Positions 1 through 8,307 are shown, counted from the stretch's first letter. The stretch: DNA of 64,000 nucleotides from an uncultured Lachnospiraceae bacterium (GCA_910579495.1 CAJTVD010000006.1:1-64000), one strand, 5' to 3'. Notes: a model not told the origin generated them from the letters alone. Numbers and translations are program-made.

Positions 1-23
1 GATAGGTGAAAAGCAATATTCAG

Positions 24-683
24 TTAAAACACGGTAACTATGCGGCTTTCAGCCACTTTCACGGCTGTGCCGTGAATAATATAGGTTACATAATCTGCGA
101 TCTTTTGTATGTCTGACGTGATGTGGGAGGAAAAGAAAATGGAGCATTCCTCGTCCTGTATAAATTCCAGGAACAGGTCCAGCATTTCATCACGCACAAC
201 CGGGTCAAGCCCCGTAGTCGCTTCATCTAAAATCAGCAGCTTCGGCCTGTGTGCCATAGCGCAGATAATGGATAATTTCATTTTCATTCCCTTTGAAAAA
301 GAACCGATCTGTTTCCTTTCGGGGATTTTGAATTTTTTCAGGTACTGCCTGTAAAGGCTGCTATCCCACGACTTATATACGCCGGACAATATTTTTTCTA
401 TGTCTGACGTATTAAATACGTCATGAAAATTACATTCATCAAAGACAACTCCAATATTTTCCCTGACTGAGGGAAATGTGTTTTCCTTACCAAAAATCTG
501 TATCTGCCCATTATCTCTTTTTAATTCGTCAAGTATTAAATTAATGGCCGTACTCTTTCCGGCCCCGTTTTCGCCAATGAAGCCCACAATCCTGCCTTTC
601 GGGACCTGAAACGAAACATGGTCCAACAAAAAGCCGTCAAACTGTTTACATAGATCCCGCACTAAAATATTGTTTTTTTCCAT
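24..683 (-). CDS. ABC transporter ATP-binding protein (YtrB-like), probably 3'-truncated
   Basis: Nucleotide-binding subunit of an ABC transporter, expected to hydrolyse ATP in the cytoplasm for a membrane permease. The 219 residues show Walker A GENGAGKS (about 37-44), signature FSKGM (129-133), Walker B LLILDEA (149-155) and the H-loop histidine near 187. Its upstream neighbour is a YtrA-type GntR repressor with a 15-nt gap, the usual YtrA-YtrB order, so the two form one operon. YtrB-type ATPases normally run to about 280-300 residues. Here the sequence stays family-like to about residue 205 and then ends in an atypical tail (AVKVAESRIVTVF), which suggests a C-terminal truncation or frameshift. 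The permease would lie beyond the window edge. The ATPase assignment is secure; the transported substrate is unknown. Confidence 0.88.
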   Translation of the reverse strand: MEKNNILVRDLCKQFDGFLLDHVSFQVPKGRIVGFIGENGAGKSTAINLILDELKRDNGQIQIFGKENTFPSVRENIGVVFDECNFHDVFNTSDIEKILSGVYKSWDSSLYRQYLKKFKIPERKQIGSFSKGMKMKLSIICAMAHRPKLLILDEATTGLDPVVRDEMLDLFLEFIQDEECSIFFSSHITSDIQKIADYVTYIIHGTAVKVAESRIVTVF

Positions 684-698
684 ACTTCCGCCTCCTGC

Positions 699-1070
699 TT
701 ATTCTCCATAAAACAACTTTAAAATATTTGCCATCTGTTCATAACTGATCCCGTGGGACCTGCCGATTTCCGCGGCCTTTTGTAATAGTCCTTCTGCCAT
801 ACGCAACTGTTCTTCCTGGATAAATTCTTTGTTCTGGGCGGCAACAAAGCTGCCTTTTCCGGATACAGTTTCTATAAATCCGTCACGGGTCAAATCTTCA
901 TAAGCCCTTTGGACAGTAATAACACTGATGTGCAGGTCTTTCGCCAATGCCCTCATGGATGGCAGCGCTTCGCCGGCAGATAAAGTTCCGTTCATAATCA
1001 GATTTTTGATCTGTATACATATTTGCTCATAAATGGGCTTATCACTGCTGTTGCTTATGATTATTTCCAT
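699..1070 (-). CDS. GntR family transcriptional regulator, YtrA subfamily
   Basis: DNA-binding repressor of 123 residues. It has an N-terminal winged helix typical of GntR proteins (GEALPSMRALAKDLHIS, then a recognition helix with TVQRAYEDL) and a short C-terminal helical dimerisation tail, as in the YtrA subfamily that lacks a large effector domain. YtrA-type regulators commonly control the ABC transporter encoded directly downstream, which is the case here (ATPase 15 nt away). A consensus promoter and an imperfect palindrome lie just upstream, consistent with autorepression. The length is normal for the subfamily. The inducer is unknown; cell-envelope stress or lantibiotic-like compounds are known inducers in related systems but are not shown by this sequence. 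Confidence 0.9.
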   Translation of the reverse strand: MEIIISNSSDKPIYEQICIQIKNLIMNGTLSAGEALPSMRALAKDLHISVITVQRAYEDLTRDGFIETVSGKGSFVAAQNKEFIQEEQLRMAEGLLQKAAEIGRSHGISYEQMANILKLFYGE

Positions 1071-1108
1071 CCATTCACCCCTTTCAATGTGTACCTTGTG
1101 TGATGATC

Positions 1109-1156
1109 GTACATATTTGATAAGTACAGTATAGACACATTTGGGATTGATGTCAA
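1109..1156 (-). promoter_or_regulatory. Promoter and candidate GntR operator of the YtrA-ABC operon
   Basis: Reading the minus strand, TTGACA (1156-1151) and TATACT (1133-1128) are separated by exactly 17 bp, a consensus sigma-A promoter. Immediately downstream of the -10, at 1109-1127, lies an imperfect palindrome with 8-bp arms (GTACATAT / ATAAGTAC, 7 of 8 matching) around a 3-bp centre. This is where a YtrA-type repressor would sit to block its own transcription. Confidence 0.7.
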
Positions 1157-2126
1157 TATGTTTTTTAATTTTCTAAAATAATAAACGGGCCTTGTCTGTG
1201 GGTATGGGCTATCAGGCAAAAGCCCCAGTTTTCCCAATGCCAGTAAATGCAGAATCCCTCCCATTCATGGGTACAGCTTGTATAAGAGGTTTTCGTGATA
1301 GTATGCAGAATCAGAAAATGGGAAAAGGGCTATAAGGTTTTTCTGGCGGAGAAGTTGAGGATGCCAAGATATAAGCTTCGTTTGGGCATTCAAATAGAGA
1401 AATCAATGGAGCTTGTAAAGACTTATTTCGGGGAGGTGTGCCGTTTGGCGCAGGAGGGGCTTAATGTATGGCCAGCCATTTTGACAGTTGTCTGGCAAAA
1501 AAGCGAAGGAGAGCAGCGCAGGGGCAGGGGTCAATCGGAATTTATAAAGCCCGCTGAGCTACAACTACAGTATAGTTATCTGTGCTTGCCCCTGCCAATA
1601 TGAGTTGAATAAAATCGCTACACGATGGCCCGCTTGCGGAACCATTACTGCCATGGACAGGATAACATTACTTTATACTTGTTGCAAGCAGATTTTATCT
1701 GTTGGGCGTTTTGCAGAATTATCCAGATTGCAGACCAACAATACAGATATCGCAAAAATCAGGAAGGAAAAAGCTATGCGAAAGATTAATGGCAGCAATA
1801 TAAGAGTTCCCATATTGTATCTAGGAATAATTTGTATCATAACATCACTTTACCGAAAATATTTTGCATCTATGGCACAACTTTACCGAAAGGATAACGA
1901 AACATCCAGATAGAATATAAGTATATTCTGCTTGGGTGCTTTTTTATGTCCAGGGGGTGCATAGGGAAGCAGACAGCGGAAAGCTGTACGCGCCCTGCGC
2001 GTAGAGTAGTGGAAAAGGCCATTCCCCTACTTGATGATAGCGGATGCAGACGCAGATATAGATATGGAAGCCTGCCAGGGTATAGCGGCTGCCATATGGA
2101 AAATATGGATGATTGGAGGAAAGAGG
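1157..2126. other. Gene-poor stretch with no supported gene
   Basis: About 970 bases separate the GntR promoter from the next ATPase gene. Open frames here (about 1295-1603, 1605-1913 and 1946-2164) have no recognisable family, no convincing ribosome binding site and atypical composition. The end of the middle frame, from an ATG near 1775, could encode a 45-residue peptide with one hydrophobic segment, but nothing supports it further. The last part, just before the ATPase, may be debris of the gene that once headed that operon. Confidence 0.5.
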
Positions 2127-3008
2127 ATGGAATTACAGGTAGGGCATATATGCAAATCTTATAGCAGAGGCAAAGAGGCGTTACGGGATGTCAGCTTTAC
2201 ATTGCGTAAGGGGACTTATGGTTTGCTGGGGGAAAATGGGGCGGGTAAGAGTACCCTTATGCGGATGATGGCTACAGTAGATTTTCCCACAAAAGGGGAA
2301 ATATGCTATGACGGAAAGAATATTTTTTCAATGGATGAAGGGTATCGCAGTTTGATAGGGTATATGCCGCAGAACTACAATATATATCCAGGGTTTACGG
2401 CAAGGGACTTTCTGGAGTATATGGGTGTTTTAAAAGGGATACCGAAAGAAAAATTGAAACACAGGATAAATGAAGTGCTCGCGTTTGTAAACCTGTCGGA
2501 TGTTGCAGAAAAAAAGGTTAAGACTTTTTCTGGCGGCATGAAACGCAGGATTGGAATAGCCCAGGCAATTATCAATGAACCGGAAATTTTAATATTGGAC
2601 GAACCCACCGCCGGGCTTGACCCCAAAGAGCGCATTCGCTTTTCAAACATAATCAGTGATATGGGCAAGGACAAAATCGTACTGCTGTCCACCCATATTG
2701 TGTCGGATATTGAAGCCATTGCAAACGGGCTTGTAGTTATGAAGAAAGGGGAGGTTTTGGAGGCCGGGAACGTGGATGATCTGGTGCAGACAGTGAAAGG
2801 CCAGGTCTGGGAAGCTGCTGTGAACCAGGAAACATACCAGAGACTTCGGAATGAGCGGCCAATCATCCACTTAAAACAGATGGGGAAAAAGGTGCAGGTC
2901 CGGTTCGTGGGAAAAGAGTATCCGGATATAGATAATCAGCAAGTTGAGCCGACATTGGAAGATTACTATATTTTTACCGGCGGAATCATGAACGGGGGTG
3001 AGGGGTAA
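2127..3008 (+). CDS. ABC transporter ATP-binding protein (BcrA/CcmA type)
   Basis: ATPase subunit of about 293 residues. It has Walker A GENGAGKS (35-42), the Q-loop region YMPQNYNIYPGFTARDFL, signature FSGGMKRR, Walker B ILILDEPTAGLDP and the H-loop in LLSTHIVSDIEAIA, followed by a C-terminal extension of about 80 residues. The frame is open upstream to 2031, but the ATG at 2127 is chosen because GGAGGAAAG lies 6-10 bases before it and the family's usual N-terminus begins there. Such ATPases act with a separate multi-pass permease encoded directly downstream. Here only about 46 codons of permease-like sequence remain after it, so the system appears broken. The substrate is unknown; peptide or antibiotic export is typical of the family. 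Confidence 0.9.
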   Translation: MELQVGHICKSYSRGKEALRDVSFTLRKGTYGLLGENGAGKSTLMRMMATVDFPTKGEICYDGKNIFSMDEGYRSLIGYMPQNYNIYPGFTARDFLEYMGVLKGIPKEKLKHRINEVLAFVNLSDVAEKKVKTFSGGMKRRIGIAQAIINEPEILILDEPTAGLDPKERIRFSNIISDMGKDKIVLLSTHIVSDIEAIANGLVVMKKGEVLEAGNVDDLVQTVKGQVWEAAVNQETYQRLRNERPIIHLKQMGKKVQVRFVGKEYPDIDNQQVEPTLEDYYIFTGGIMNGGEG

Positions 3009-3020
3009 GGGATTCTAAAA

Positions 3021-3158
3021 AATAAGGGATTGGTGGTGGAAACGGCATGGGGGCTATGGGCCTTGGTGCAGGCATCCTGGTTTGGTTTTATCTTGGCGGC
3101 TATAACTTTGGCGGTTTCCGCAAAAGCCTTTGATATGGTTAGGAGTCCTGTGCTATAA
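3021..3158 (+). pseudogene. Remnant of an ABC transporter permease C-terminus
   Basis: Directly after the ATPase, reading from 3021 gives NKGLVVETAWGLWALVQASW followed by a hydrophobic segment (FGFILAAITLAVSAKAF) and a stop at 3158. This resembles the final membrane helix of the permease that normally follows such an ATPase. There is no start codon, no ribosome binding site and no room for the other helices, so most of the gene has been deleted. The identification rests on hydrophobicity and position rather than on a recognised motif. Confidence 0.45.
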
Positions 3159-3192
3159 TTGGCTCATCAACTCAAAACTTGGAGGAAGGCCA

Positions 3193-3804
3193 ATGGAATT
3201 TAAGCTGATTTCTATAGCATCCTTAATTGTTTTTTATGGGTGCTATTATGTAAAAATGCTTCAGCAGAAAAAGCAGGGAATACAGACAGACCAGATTGGA
3301 AAGGGCAAAGCCGGTTTTGTGAAATTCGTGGAAGTGACAATGAAAGTTGCTGCTGTCCTTGTTTTTGCTGCGGGGCTTGTGAGTATTTTTATTGGGACAA
3401 GCCTTAGCCCTGCCGCTGTCCGTGCTATGGGGGCAGTGATGGGCGTTGCGGGAACGGTAGTATTTATTGCTGCAGTACGGACTATGCGTGATAGCTGGCG
3501 GGCGGGAGTTTCCAAAACCGATAAAACGGAGCTTGTCACAAGCGGTATTTATCAAATCAGCCGTAACCCTGCCTTTTTAGGATTTGACCTTTTGTATATT
3601 GGTACATTATTGATGTTTTTTAACTGGATTTTGTGCATTTTGACCGTTTTTGCTGTGATCATGTACCATTTGCAGATTGTCAATGTGGAGGAGAAGTTTC
3701 TGCTTGCCACATTTGGAAATGAGTATCTGCAATATAAGAAAAAGGTATGCCGTTATATTGGCAGAAAACAGCCTGTTGGATGCACACATATTAAAGCCTG
3801 GTGA
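3193..3804 (+). CDS. Isoprenylcysteine methyltransferase-like membrane methyltransferase
   Basis: Integral membrane protein of about 203 residues of the ICMT/PEMT-like methyltransferase family, which uses S-adenosylmethionine on a small or lipidic substrate. It shows several hydrophobic helices (about 5-20, 52-70, 80-96, 132-160), the family motif GIYQISRNPAFLG (118-130) and the conserved C-terminal pattern EEKFLLATFGNEYLQYKKKV (166-185). The ATG at 3193 is preferred over the open frame from 3130 because GGAGG precedes it. The last 11 residues (QPVGCTHIKAW) look foreign: family members usually stop near the KVCRYIGRK position. The reading frame there runs over the beginning of an Rpn-type remnant, so the natural stop was probably lost in a recombination. 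Confidence 0.82.
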   Translation: MEFKLISIASLIVFYGCYYVKMLQQKKQGIQTDQIGKGKAGFVKFVEVTMKVAAVLVFAAGLVSIFIGTSLSPAAVRAMGAVMGVAGTVVFIAAVRTMRDSWRAGVSKTDKTELVTSGIYQISRNPAFLGFDLLYIGTLLMFFNWILCILTVFAVIMYHLQIVNVEEKFLLATFGNEYLQYKKKVCRYIGRKQPVGCTHIKAW

Positions 3805-4282
3805 TGATACGGAGGATATTCCCGACAGCTATGTGATTTTCATAACAGAAAACGATGTAATGAAAGGAAACCAGCCCATATATCCGGTAGAGAGATATGT
3901 CACGGCCGGGGAAAATAAGGTATTGTTTGGCGACGGTTCGCATATTCTATATGTTAATGGGAAGTATAGGGGCAACGATGAAATCGGAAAGCTAATGCAC
4001 GATTTTTCATGCACGGATCCCGATGATATGAATTATGAAGTACTTGCTAAAAAGGCACGGTATTTTAAGCAAGACGAGAAAGGAGTTGCTACCATGTGTA
4101 AAATTTTGGAAGATATGAGGAATGAAGCGGCACAAAAGGCAGAATTAAAAAGTGCAAGAGAAACCGCAGAAAGATTGATAAAAAAGGGAAAAATGACGCT
4201 TGATGAAATTGCGGAGTGTGTCCCGCTATTATCAATTGATGAACTAAGAGAAATTGAAATGAAAGTTATACAGTTAGCATAA
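3756..4282 (+). pseudogene. C-terminal remnant of an Rpn/PD-(D/E)XK transposase-like protein
   Basis: In the +2 frame relative to the methyltransferase, from about 3756, the sequence reads as the C-terminal part of a recombination-promoting nuclease (Rpn) family protein: LLDAHILKPGDD, then DSYVIFITENDVMKGNQPIY, YRGNDEIGKLMHDFSCTDPDDMNY, AKKARYFKQDEKGVATMCKI and a charged helical tail. The N-terminal nuclease domain with its catalytic acidic residues is absent. The open frame that begins at 3677 uses methyltransferase DNA for its first 25 residues. It is therefore a decayed fragment fused out of frame to the preceding gene, common debris in Lachnospiraceae genomes. Confidence 0.8.
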
Positions 4283-4544
4283 GTAACCATATCAATCAAA
4301 ACCCAAAATAGTAACAGCGTTAGGACATATAGAAGCGTCCTGGCCTGCCGGTATCAGGGGCAAAGCGGAGAGGGCTTTTTTCCATAAAGCGGCCACAGGA
4401 TTCCACCCTTTCCCTTTACGCAATCTCATATCTGTTACAGATTTCTGTCCTGAACTTATTAAACTTTGGTACTAAAATAGCATTTTTTATTAAGACACAT
4501 ATTTCTAAACTTGCTATAATAGATAAGCAAGGAGGGGCAATGCT

Positions 4545-4961
4545 ATGAAGAATCAAAAAGAAGCCGTGAAAAAAGCCATAGATTATATTGAGAAAAATTT
4601 AGAAAAAGAAATCAATTTAGATGATATCTCAAAAAATATTGGCTATTCCAAATTCTATCTTAATCGCATTTTTACAGAGTATACAGGAATTACCATGTAT
4701 AAATATTTACATAACCGCAGGCTAACTGTTGCTGCTGAAAAGCTGGTTAAAACAGACAAACCAATCATACAAATTGCCTATGAAGCCGGATATGATACAC
4801 AACAATCATTTTCGTTTGCTTTTAAACAAATATATTTATACCCACCTAAAATTTATAGGGATATTGGAATCTTTATGCCAAAGCAAAATCAAATTTCTAT
4901 GTGCGGTTTTTATTTTTTTAACCATAAGTTTATTGCACAAGTTAAGGAGATTGCCGCATGA
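4545..4961 (+). CDS. AraC family regulator (DNA-binding domain only)
   Basis: A 138-residue protein made almost entirely of the AraC/XylS double helix-turn-helix: [32 protein letters not shown] (about 13-44) and the second motif [26 protein letters not shown] (72-97). AraC proteins of this type normally carry a GyrI-like effector domain of about 150 residues after the DNA-binding region; here only about 35 residues follow. GGAGG is 9 bases before the ATG. Its stop overlaps the next gene's start (ATGA at 4958-4961), so it is co-translated with clpP. A stand-alone GyrI-like effector protein is encoded convergently just after clpP, so the two halves of a typical regulator appear as separate genes. 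Target genes are unknown. Confidence 0.88.
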   Translation: MKNQKEAVKKAIDYIEKNLEKEINLDDISKNIGYSKFYLNRIFTEYTGITMYKYLHNRRLTVAAEKLVKTDKPIIQIAYEAGYDTQQSFSFAFKQIYLYPPKIYRDIGIFMPKQNQISMCGFYFFNHKFIAQVKEIAA

Positions 4962-5548
4962 GTACAATTCCTTATGTTATTGAACAAACTAGCCGCGGGG
5001 AAAGAAGTTATGATATTTTTTCACGGTTACTGTCCGATAGAATTGTCTTTTTAGGGGAAGAAGTAAGTGATGTGTCAGCCGGTTTGGTTATTGCCCAAAT
5101 GCTGTTTTTAGAAGCACAAGACCCCGAAAAAGATATACAGTTGTATATAAATAGCCCTGGTGGTTCTGTATCGGCCGGTTTTGCTATTTATGATACAATG
5201 CAATATATAAAATGTGATGTTTCAACTATTTGTATTGGCCTTGCAGCTAGTTTTGGGGCTTTCTTATTAGCTGGCGGCACGAAAGGAAAGCGTATCGCAT
5301 TGTCAAATGCAGAAATAATGATACACCAGCCAGCTATTCATGGAAATGGTATCCAGGGGCAGGCAACAGATATCAAAATCACATCCGACCATATACAAAA
5401 AAGCAAAGAACGTTTAAATGCTATTTTGGCGGGGAATACTGGAAAAAGCATTGAAGAAATTGCCCTTGCGACTGAACGTGATAATTATATGTCAGCAACA
5501 GAAGCAGTGGATTTTGGGTTAATTGATAAAATTATAGATAAGCGTTGA
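4958..5548 (+). CDS. clpP: ATP-dependent Clp protease proteolytic subunit
   Basis: Serine peptidase of 196 residues that forms the tetradecameric degradation chamber used with Clp ATPases. The catalytic triad is intact: Ser98 in GLAASFGAF, His123 in MIHQP and Asp175 in TERDNYMSA. The family segments INSPGG(S) and LAGGTKGKR are also present. The length is standard. The start overlaps the stop of the AraC gene by the ATGA arrangement, which is unusual because the housekeeping clpP normally sits beside tig or clpX. Composition is AT-richer than the genes further right. This is probably an accessory ClpP paralogue gained with its regulator; whether it forms mixed complexes with the housekeeping subunit cannot be told here. 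Confidence 0.95.
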   Translation: MSTIPYVIEQTSRGERSYDIFSRLLSDRIVFLGEEVSDVSAGLVIAQMLFLEAQDPEKDIQLYINSPGGSVSAGFAIYDTMQYIKCDVSTICIGLAASFGAFLLAGGTKGKRIALSNAEIMIHQPAIHGNGIQGQATDIKITSDHIQKSKERLNAILAGNTGKSIEEIALATERDNYMSATEAVDFGLIDKIIDKR

Positions 5549-5583
5549 TATAAGCCTTAATGCCCGCCCAAATGGGCGCAAAA

Positions 5584-5610
5584 ACAGGAAACCTTTTCTT
5601 GGTTTCCTGT
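5584..5610 (+). terminator. Stem-loop after clpP
   Basis: A perfect 10-bp hairpin (ACAGGAAACC, 7-base loop, GGTTTCCTGT) lies 35 bases after the clpP stop. A T-rich run is in the loop rather than after the stem, so it is a weak or non-canonical intrinsic terminator for the araC-clpP unit, in the gap before the convergent gene. Confidence 0.5.
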
Positions 5611-5656
5611 CTTGGCGTACCGTTCTGTGTAGCGGCGGTTATCCAGCTTTGGGAAT

Positions 5657-6223
5657 TTACTTTGCCATATGGTTATTTTCCTTTACCGGAACATATAAGT
5701 AACAATACTCGTGAGTTCCATCTTCTGGTTTGAAAAAACCATAATATTCAACGATAGGAAGTGTGTCATTGCCATAAGTATAGCCGAGTCCAGGGGCTAT
5801 TTGCTCCCCAATCCAATGATAGGGAGGAATGCCGCCCATCCACGGTTCGTGTCCGAGCACTCTTGCAGTTTCGTCACACATTCTTATCCGCAAAAATTTT
5901 GCGGCGGGTATTTTGCAAATATCATATGAATCAGGCTGGACATCAGTTGTGACAAGAAATCCAAACATCACTCCGCTGGGCCGTTCGTGTGAAAGATAAT
6001 TCAAACTCATGCAAATATCCCAATTATCTTCACGGCTGTTTGGTAAGGTGGAAACAGACATAAAATCTTCCATGATTTTTTCCACATTCGGTTCATCAGT
6101 ATTATTGTCTGCATAACCAACTTTTCCACACCAGATAGTGCCGCTCCATTCAACCAAATCAACCGTAATCCCGTTATAGTTATAAGTTTTAATAATATTT
6201 TCCTGCGGATGCTGTATGTTCAT
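5657..6223 (-). CDS. GyrI-like effector-binding domain protein
   Basis: A 188-residue protein resembling the GyrI-like small-molecule binding domain found at the C-terminus of many AraC regulators and as stand-alone proteins. It shows a KIMEDFM helix, the segment VMFGFLVTTDVQPDSYD, the typical strand IPAAKFLRIRM, and a C-terminal IVEYYGFFKPEDGTHEYCYLYVPV strand. There is no DNA-binding domain. It runs convergently to the AraC-clpP pair, whose AraC member lacks precisely this domain, so a functional link is possible. The upstream neighbour on the same strand is a zinc-ribbon protein gene. It could bind a drug-like ligand or another protein; the ligand is unknown. Confidence 0.78.
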   Translation of the reverse strand: MNIQHPQENIIKTYNYNGITVDLVEWSGTIWCGKVGYADNNTDEPNVEKIMEDFMSVSTLPNSREDNWDICMSLNYLSHERPSGVMFGFLVTTDVQPDSYDICKIPAAKFLRIRMCDETARVLGHEPWMGGIPPYHWIGEQIAPGLGYTYGNDTLPIVEYYGFFKPEDGTHEYCYLYVPVKENNHMAK

Positions 6224-6271
6224 TGCGTCTTTCCTCTTATTTAGGTTCCAGTTAAAGTTTTAAATTTGAGA

Positions 6272-6544
6272 TCAGTTTTTCCAGCGTTTCAGTGTTGGGA
6301 ACCATGTAAGCATGGCTTTTCTTGCTTCTTCTTCACTCATATTAGGGTTCGCCGCTGCCATATTCGGTACACATGCCTCAATCATTTCTTCCATGGTACC
6401 GTTAAAAGTAAATGTTCCGTTTTCATAACAATATTTGCAATATTCTTCATTTTTGCTGCCGTCGGCATTTGTTCCGTTCAGCCCGTCCGTATCCCCCATA
6501 GGCATACCGCAACACTGGCAAAATTTTTGATTCATTTCATTCAT
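6272..6544 (-). CDS. Small zinc-ribbon domain protein
   Basis: A 90-residue protein with a CxxC...CxxC zinc ribbon near its start (FCQCCGMPM, then EYCKYCYENG), followed by a helical region (MEEMIEACVPNM, MSEEEARKAMLTWFPTLKRWKN). This matches the putative zinc-ribbon family common in clostridia and often found beside AraC, GyrI-like and transport genes. The ATG at 6544 is chosen over the longer frame (to 6622) because AGGGAAAG precedes it and the family starts there. It lies between a WYL regulator and the GyrI-like gene, all on the minus strand. Its role is not established; metal binding is inferred from the four cysteines. Confidence 0.8.
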   Translation of the reverse strand: MNEMNQKFCQCCGMPMGDTDGLNGTNADGSKNEEYCKYCYENGTFTFNGTMEEMIEACVPNMAAANPNMSEEEARKAMLTWFPTLKRWKN

Positions 6545-6608
6545 ATTCTTTCCCTCTTTCTTCACGAATGTGTTTAAAGTTTTGTATAGTTGTATTTTTA
6601 TGATTTTT

Positions 6609-6643
6609 AGTATAGCACACATATCTTGACACCTTTTGTCAAG
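6609..6643 (-). promoter_or_regulatory. Candidate operator and -10 box before the zinc-ribbon gene
   Basis: A perfect 7-bp inverted repeat with a 5-bp centre (CTTGACA / TGTCAAG, 6625-6643) overlaps the stop codon of the upstream WYL regulator gene. On the minus strand a TATACT -10 lies at 6614-6609, and the palindrome covers the region where the -35 would be. This is the layout of a repressor or activator site; the adjacent WYL protein is the obvious candidate to bind it. Confidence 0.5.
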
Positions 6644-7535
6644 GTTTATTTTTATTATAAATCGCTTGTGCCTGTGCAGCTAAAACACTTTTTAAATGCT
6701 TTGGTTCAATGATTTCAACTTCTGGCCCAAATGAAAGCAGATAACCAATAAGCCATGTGTCAACAGGCATTTCAACACAAACCTTCAAATCACCGTTTTT
6801 TTGATATTCAATTTCTGTTGTCGCAAATTCATCATAAACACGATATGCCATTTCTTTTGAAAACAAGAGGACTACCTTTTGGTATGTCTGTTGTAAACTG
6901 CTTTTTAGCTCCGGGTATGGCCTTGGCGCAAATGTATTCTCCAATAGTTCCAGCTCTAATATGCGGTTAAGTTTAAATATGCGGAAATCCTGCTTTTCCA
7001 TGCAAAATGCTTTCAAATACCATTCTTTTGATTTATATAATATTTTTAATGGCTGGACGGTCCGTTTGCTTTTTTCACTGCTAGTGTTTTCATAAACGAT
7101 CATTACTTCTTTGTTCTGAATCACCGCTTTTTTTAATATTTCAAATTTAGAGTTATCATAATCACATTTTCCCCAACGTGAAAAATCCACCTCAAGCCAA
7201 TTTGATGTATTTATATTGAAAAGAGCTGATAACTTTGTAAGCATTTCATTTCCGCCAGTATAGCCAGTGGCGGATATGCTTTGTATTGCTGTTAATACTT
7301 CCTGCCTTTCATTTTCGGATAATATTGCCCTGTCCAAAATAAAATCCTGTAATAAGTATATACCGCCATTTCTTCCCGGCTCAGCATAGACCGGGATACC
7401 TACACTGCTTAATACTTCCACGTCACGGTAAATTGTTCTTGGGGAAACTTCAAATTCGGCTGCCAATTCGGGAGCCGTAGCGCGTTTCCTGTCTAAAAGA
7501 TAATATAAAATTTTGAATAAGCGACTTTCTGACAT
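6639..7535 (-). CDS. WYL domain transcriptional regulator (YafY/DeoR-type)
   Basis: A 298-residue cytoplasmic regulator. The N-terminal helix-turn-helix reads ATAPELAAEFEVSPRTIYRDVEVLSSVGIPVYAEPGRNGG (about 20-59), the signature of HTH_11/WYL proteins. The central WYL sensing domain contains RTVQPLKILYKSKEWYLKAFC (about 160-180), followed by the C-terminal WCX region. WYL proteins bind a ligand, sometimes nucleic acid, and regulate neighbouring genes. The ATG at 7535 has GGGGAGGAAG just upstream, so it is preferred over 7565. The zinc-ribbon and GyrI-like genes follow on the same strand and could be its targets. Confidence 0.9.
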   Translation of the reverse strand: MSESRLFKILYYLLDRKRATAPELAAEFEVSPRTIYRDVEVLSSVGIPVYAEPGRNGGIYLLQDFILDRAILSENERQEVLTAIQSISATGYTGGNEMLTKLSALFNINTSNWLEVDFSRWGKCDYDNSKFEILKKAVIQNKEVMIVYENTSSEKSKRTVQPLKILYKSKEWYLKAFCMEKQDFRIFKLNRILELELLENTFAPRPYPELKSSLQQTYQKVVLLFSKEMAYRVYDEFATTEIEYQKNGDLKVCVEMPVDTWLIGYLLSFGPEVEIIEPKHLKSVLAAQAQAIYNKNKP

Positions 7536-7794
7536 GGTTCTTCCTCCCCAATAAGAATACCACAAATTTTAAATTCCTGCTTATAATTGTACAAGAGCAT
7601 TTGGCGGGGGATCTGGGCAGGGTGGAAATGAGGTAAACAATTTATAGTGTTATTCTTGACAAAGGGGCAGGGATGGCGCATGCTAACATTAAAGCTAAAA
7701 GAAAAAGCAAGGCGGGCTTTGGGGCAGAAAGCTATGGGGAAGTATAGGCAGCTTCCGGAAGAAAATAATATGTAGTATTTACAGAGGAGGTTCC

Positions 7795-8307
7795 ATGTTG
7801 GATAGGATTAGAATCAGGCCTTATAAAGCAGCGGATGCGGATACAATATTATCATGGTGCCAGGATGAAAAAGCGTTTTACCAGTGGACAGCGGGCATAT
7901 TTGGTGCTTATCCTGCCACACAAAAAGAATTTTGTTTTGTAGAATCCCTAATGCCGTTTACTGCATTTGATGAAACTGGGATTGTGGGTTTTTTTACACT
8001 GAGAAACCCGGATAGGGGATTGGATGAACTGCGGTTTGGATTTGTTATCGTAAGTCCTGGCGCACGGGGAAAAGGCTATGGGAAAGGTATGCTTCAATTA
8101 GGGCTGGAATTTGTATTTGGAATTTATGGCGCAAAAAGGGCATCGCTGGGTGTATTTGAAAATAATCTCCCGGCCTATTACTGTTATAAAGCAGTTGGCT
8201 TCCGTGATGTGGTTTTAGGCACGACAGAAAAATATTGCATACTGGGTGAAGAGTGGAAGTGCAGGGAAATGGTTATGGAAAAAAGGGCATTGTGTGGGAA
8301 CCAGTGA
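7795..8307 (+). CDS. GNAT family N-acetyltransferase
   Basis: A 170-residue acetyl-CoA-dependent acetyltransferase. The GNAT fold is recognised from an N-terminal IRIRPYKAADADTILSWC strand-helix and from motif A, FGFVIVSPGARGKGYGKGML (about 82-101), containing the R/Q-x-x-G-x-G/A pyrophosphate loop. The C-terminal part has NNLPAYYCYKAVGF, the usual GNAT motif B tyrosine region. AGAGGAGG precedes the ATG. It stands alone between two minus-strand WYL regulators with spacers of over 200 bases on both sides, so it is probably monocistronic. The acceptor substrate (small molecule, peptide or tRNA) cannot be deduced. Confidence 0.9.
   Translation: MLDRIRIRPYKAADADTILSWCQDEKAFYQWTAGIFGAYPATQKEFCFVESLMPFTAFDETGIVGFFTLRNPDRGLDELRFGFVIVSPGARGKGYGKGMLQLGLEFVFGIYGAKRASLGVFENNLPAYYCYKAVGFRDVVLGTTEKYCILGEEWKCREMVMEKRALCGNQ

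Noticed and set aside
1295..1913. Two 102-residue open frames on the plus strand
   Set aside because: No ribosome binding site, no recognisable domain and odd composition; they look like chance frames in a decayed stretch.
7680..7775. Short frame of 31 codons (MLTLKLKEKARRALG...) before the GNAT gene
   Set aside because: No ribosome binding site and no family; could be a scrap of a lost gene but cannot be supported.
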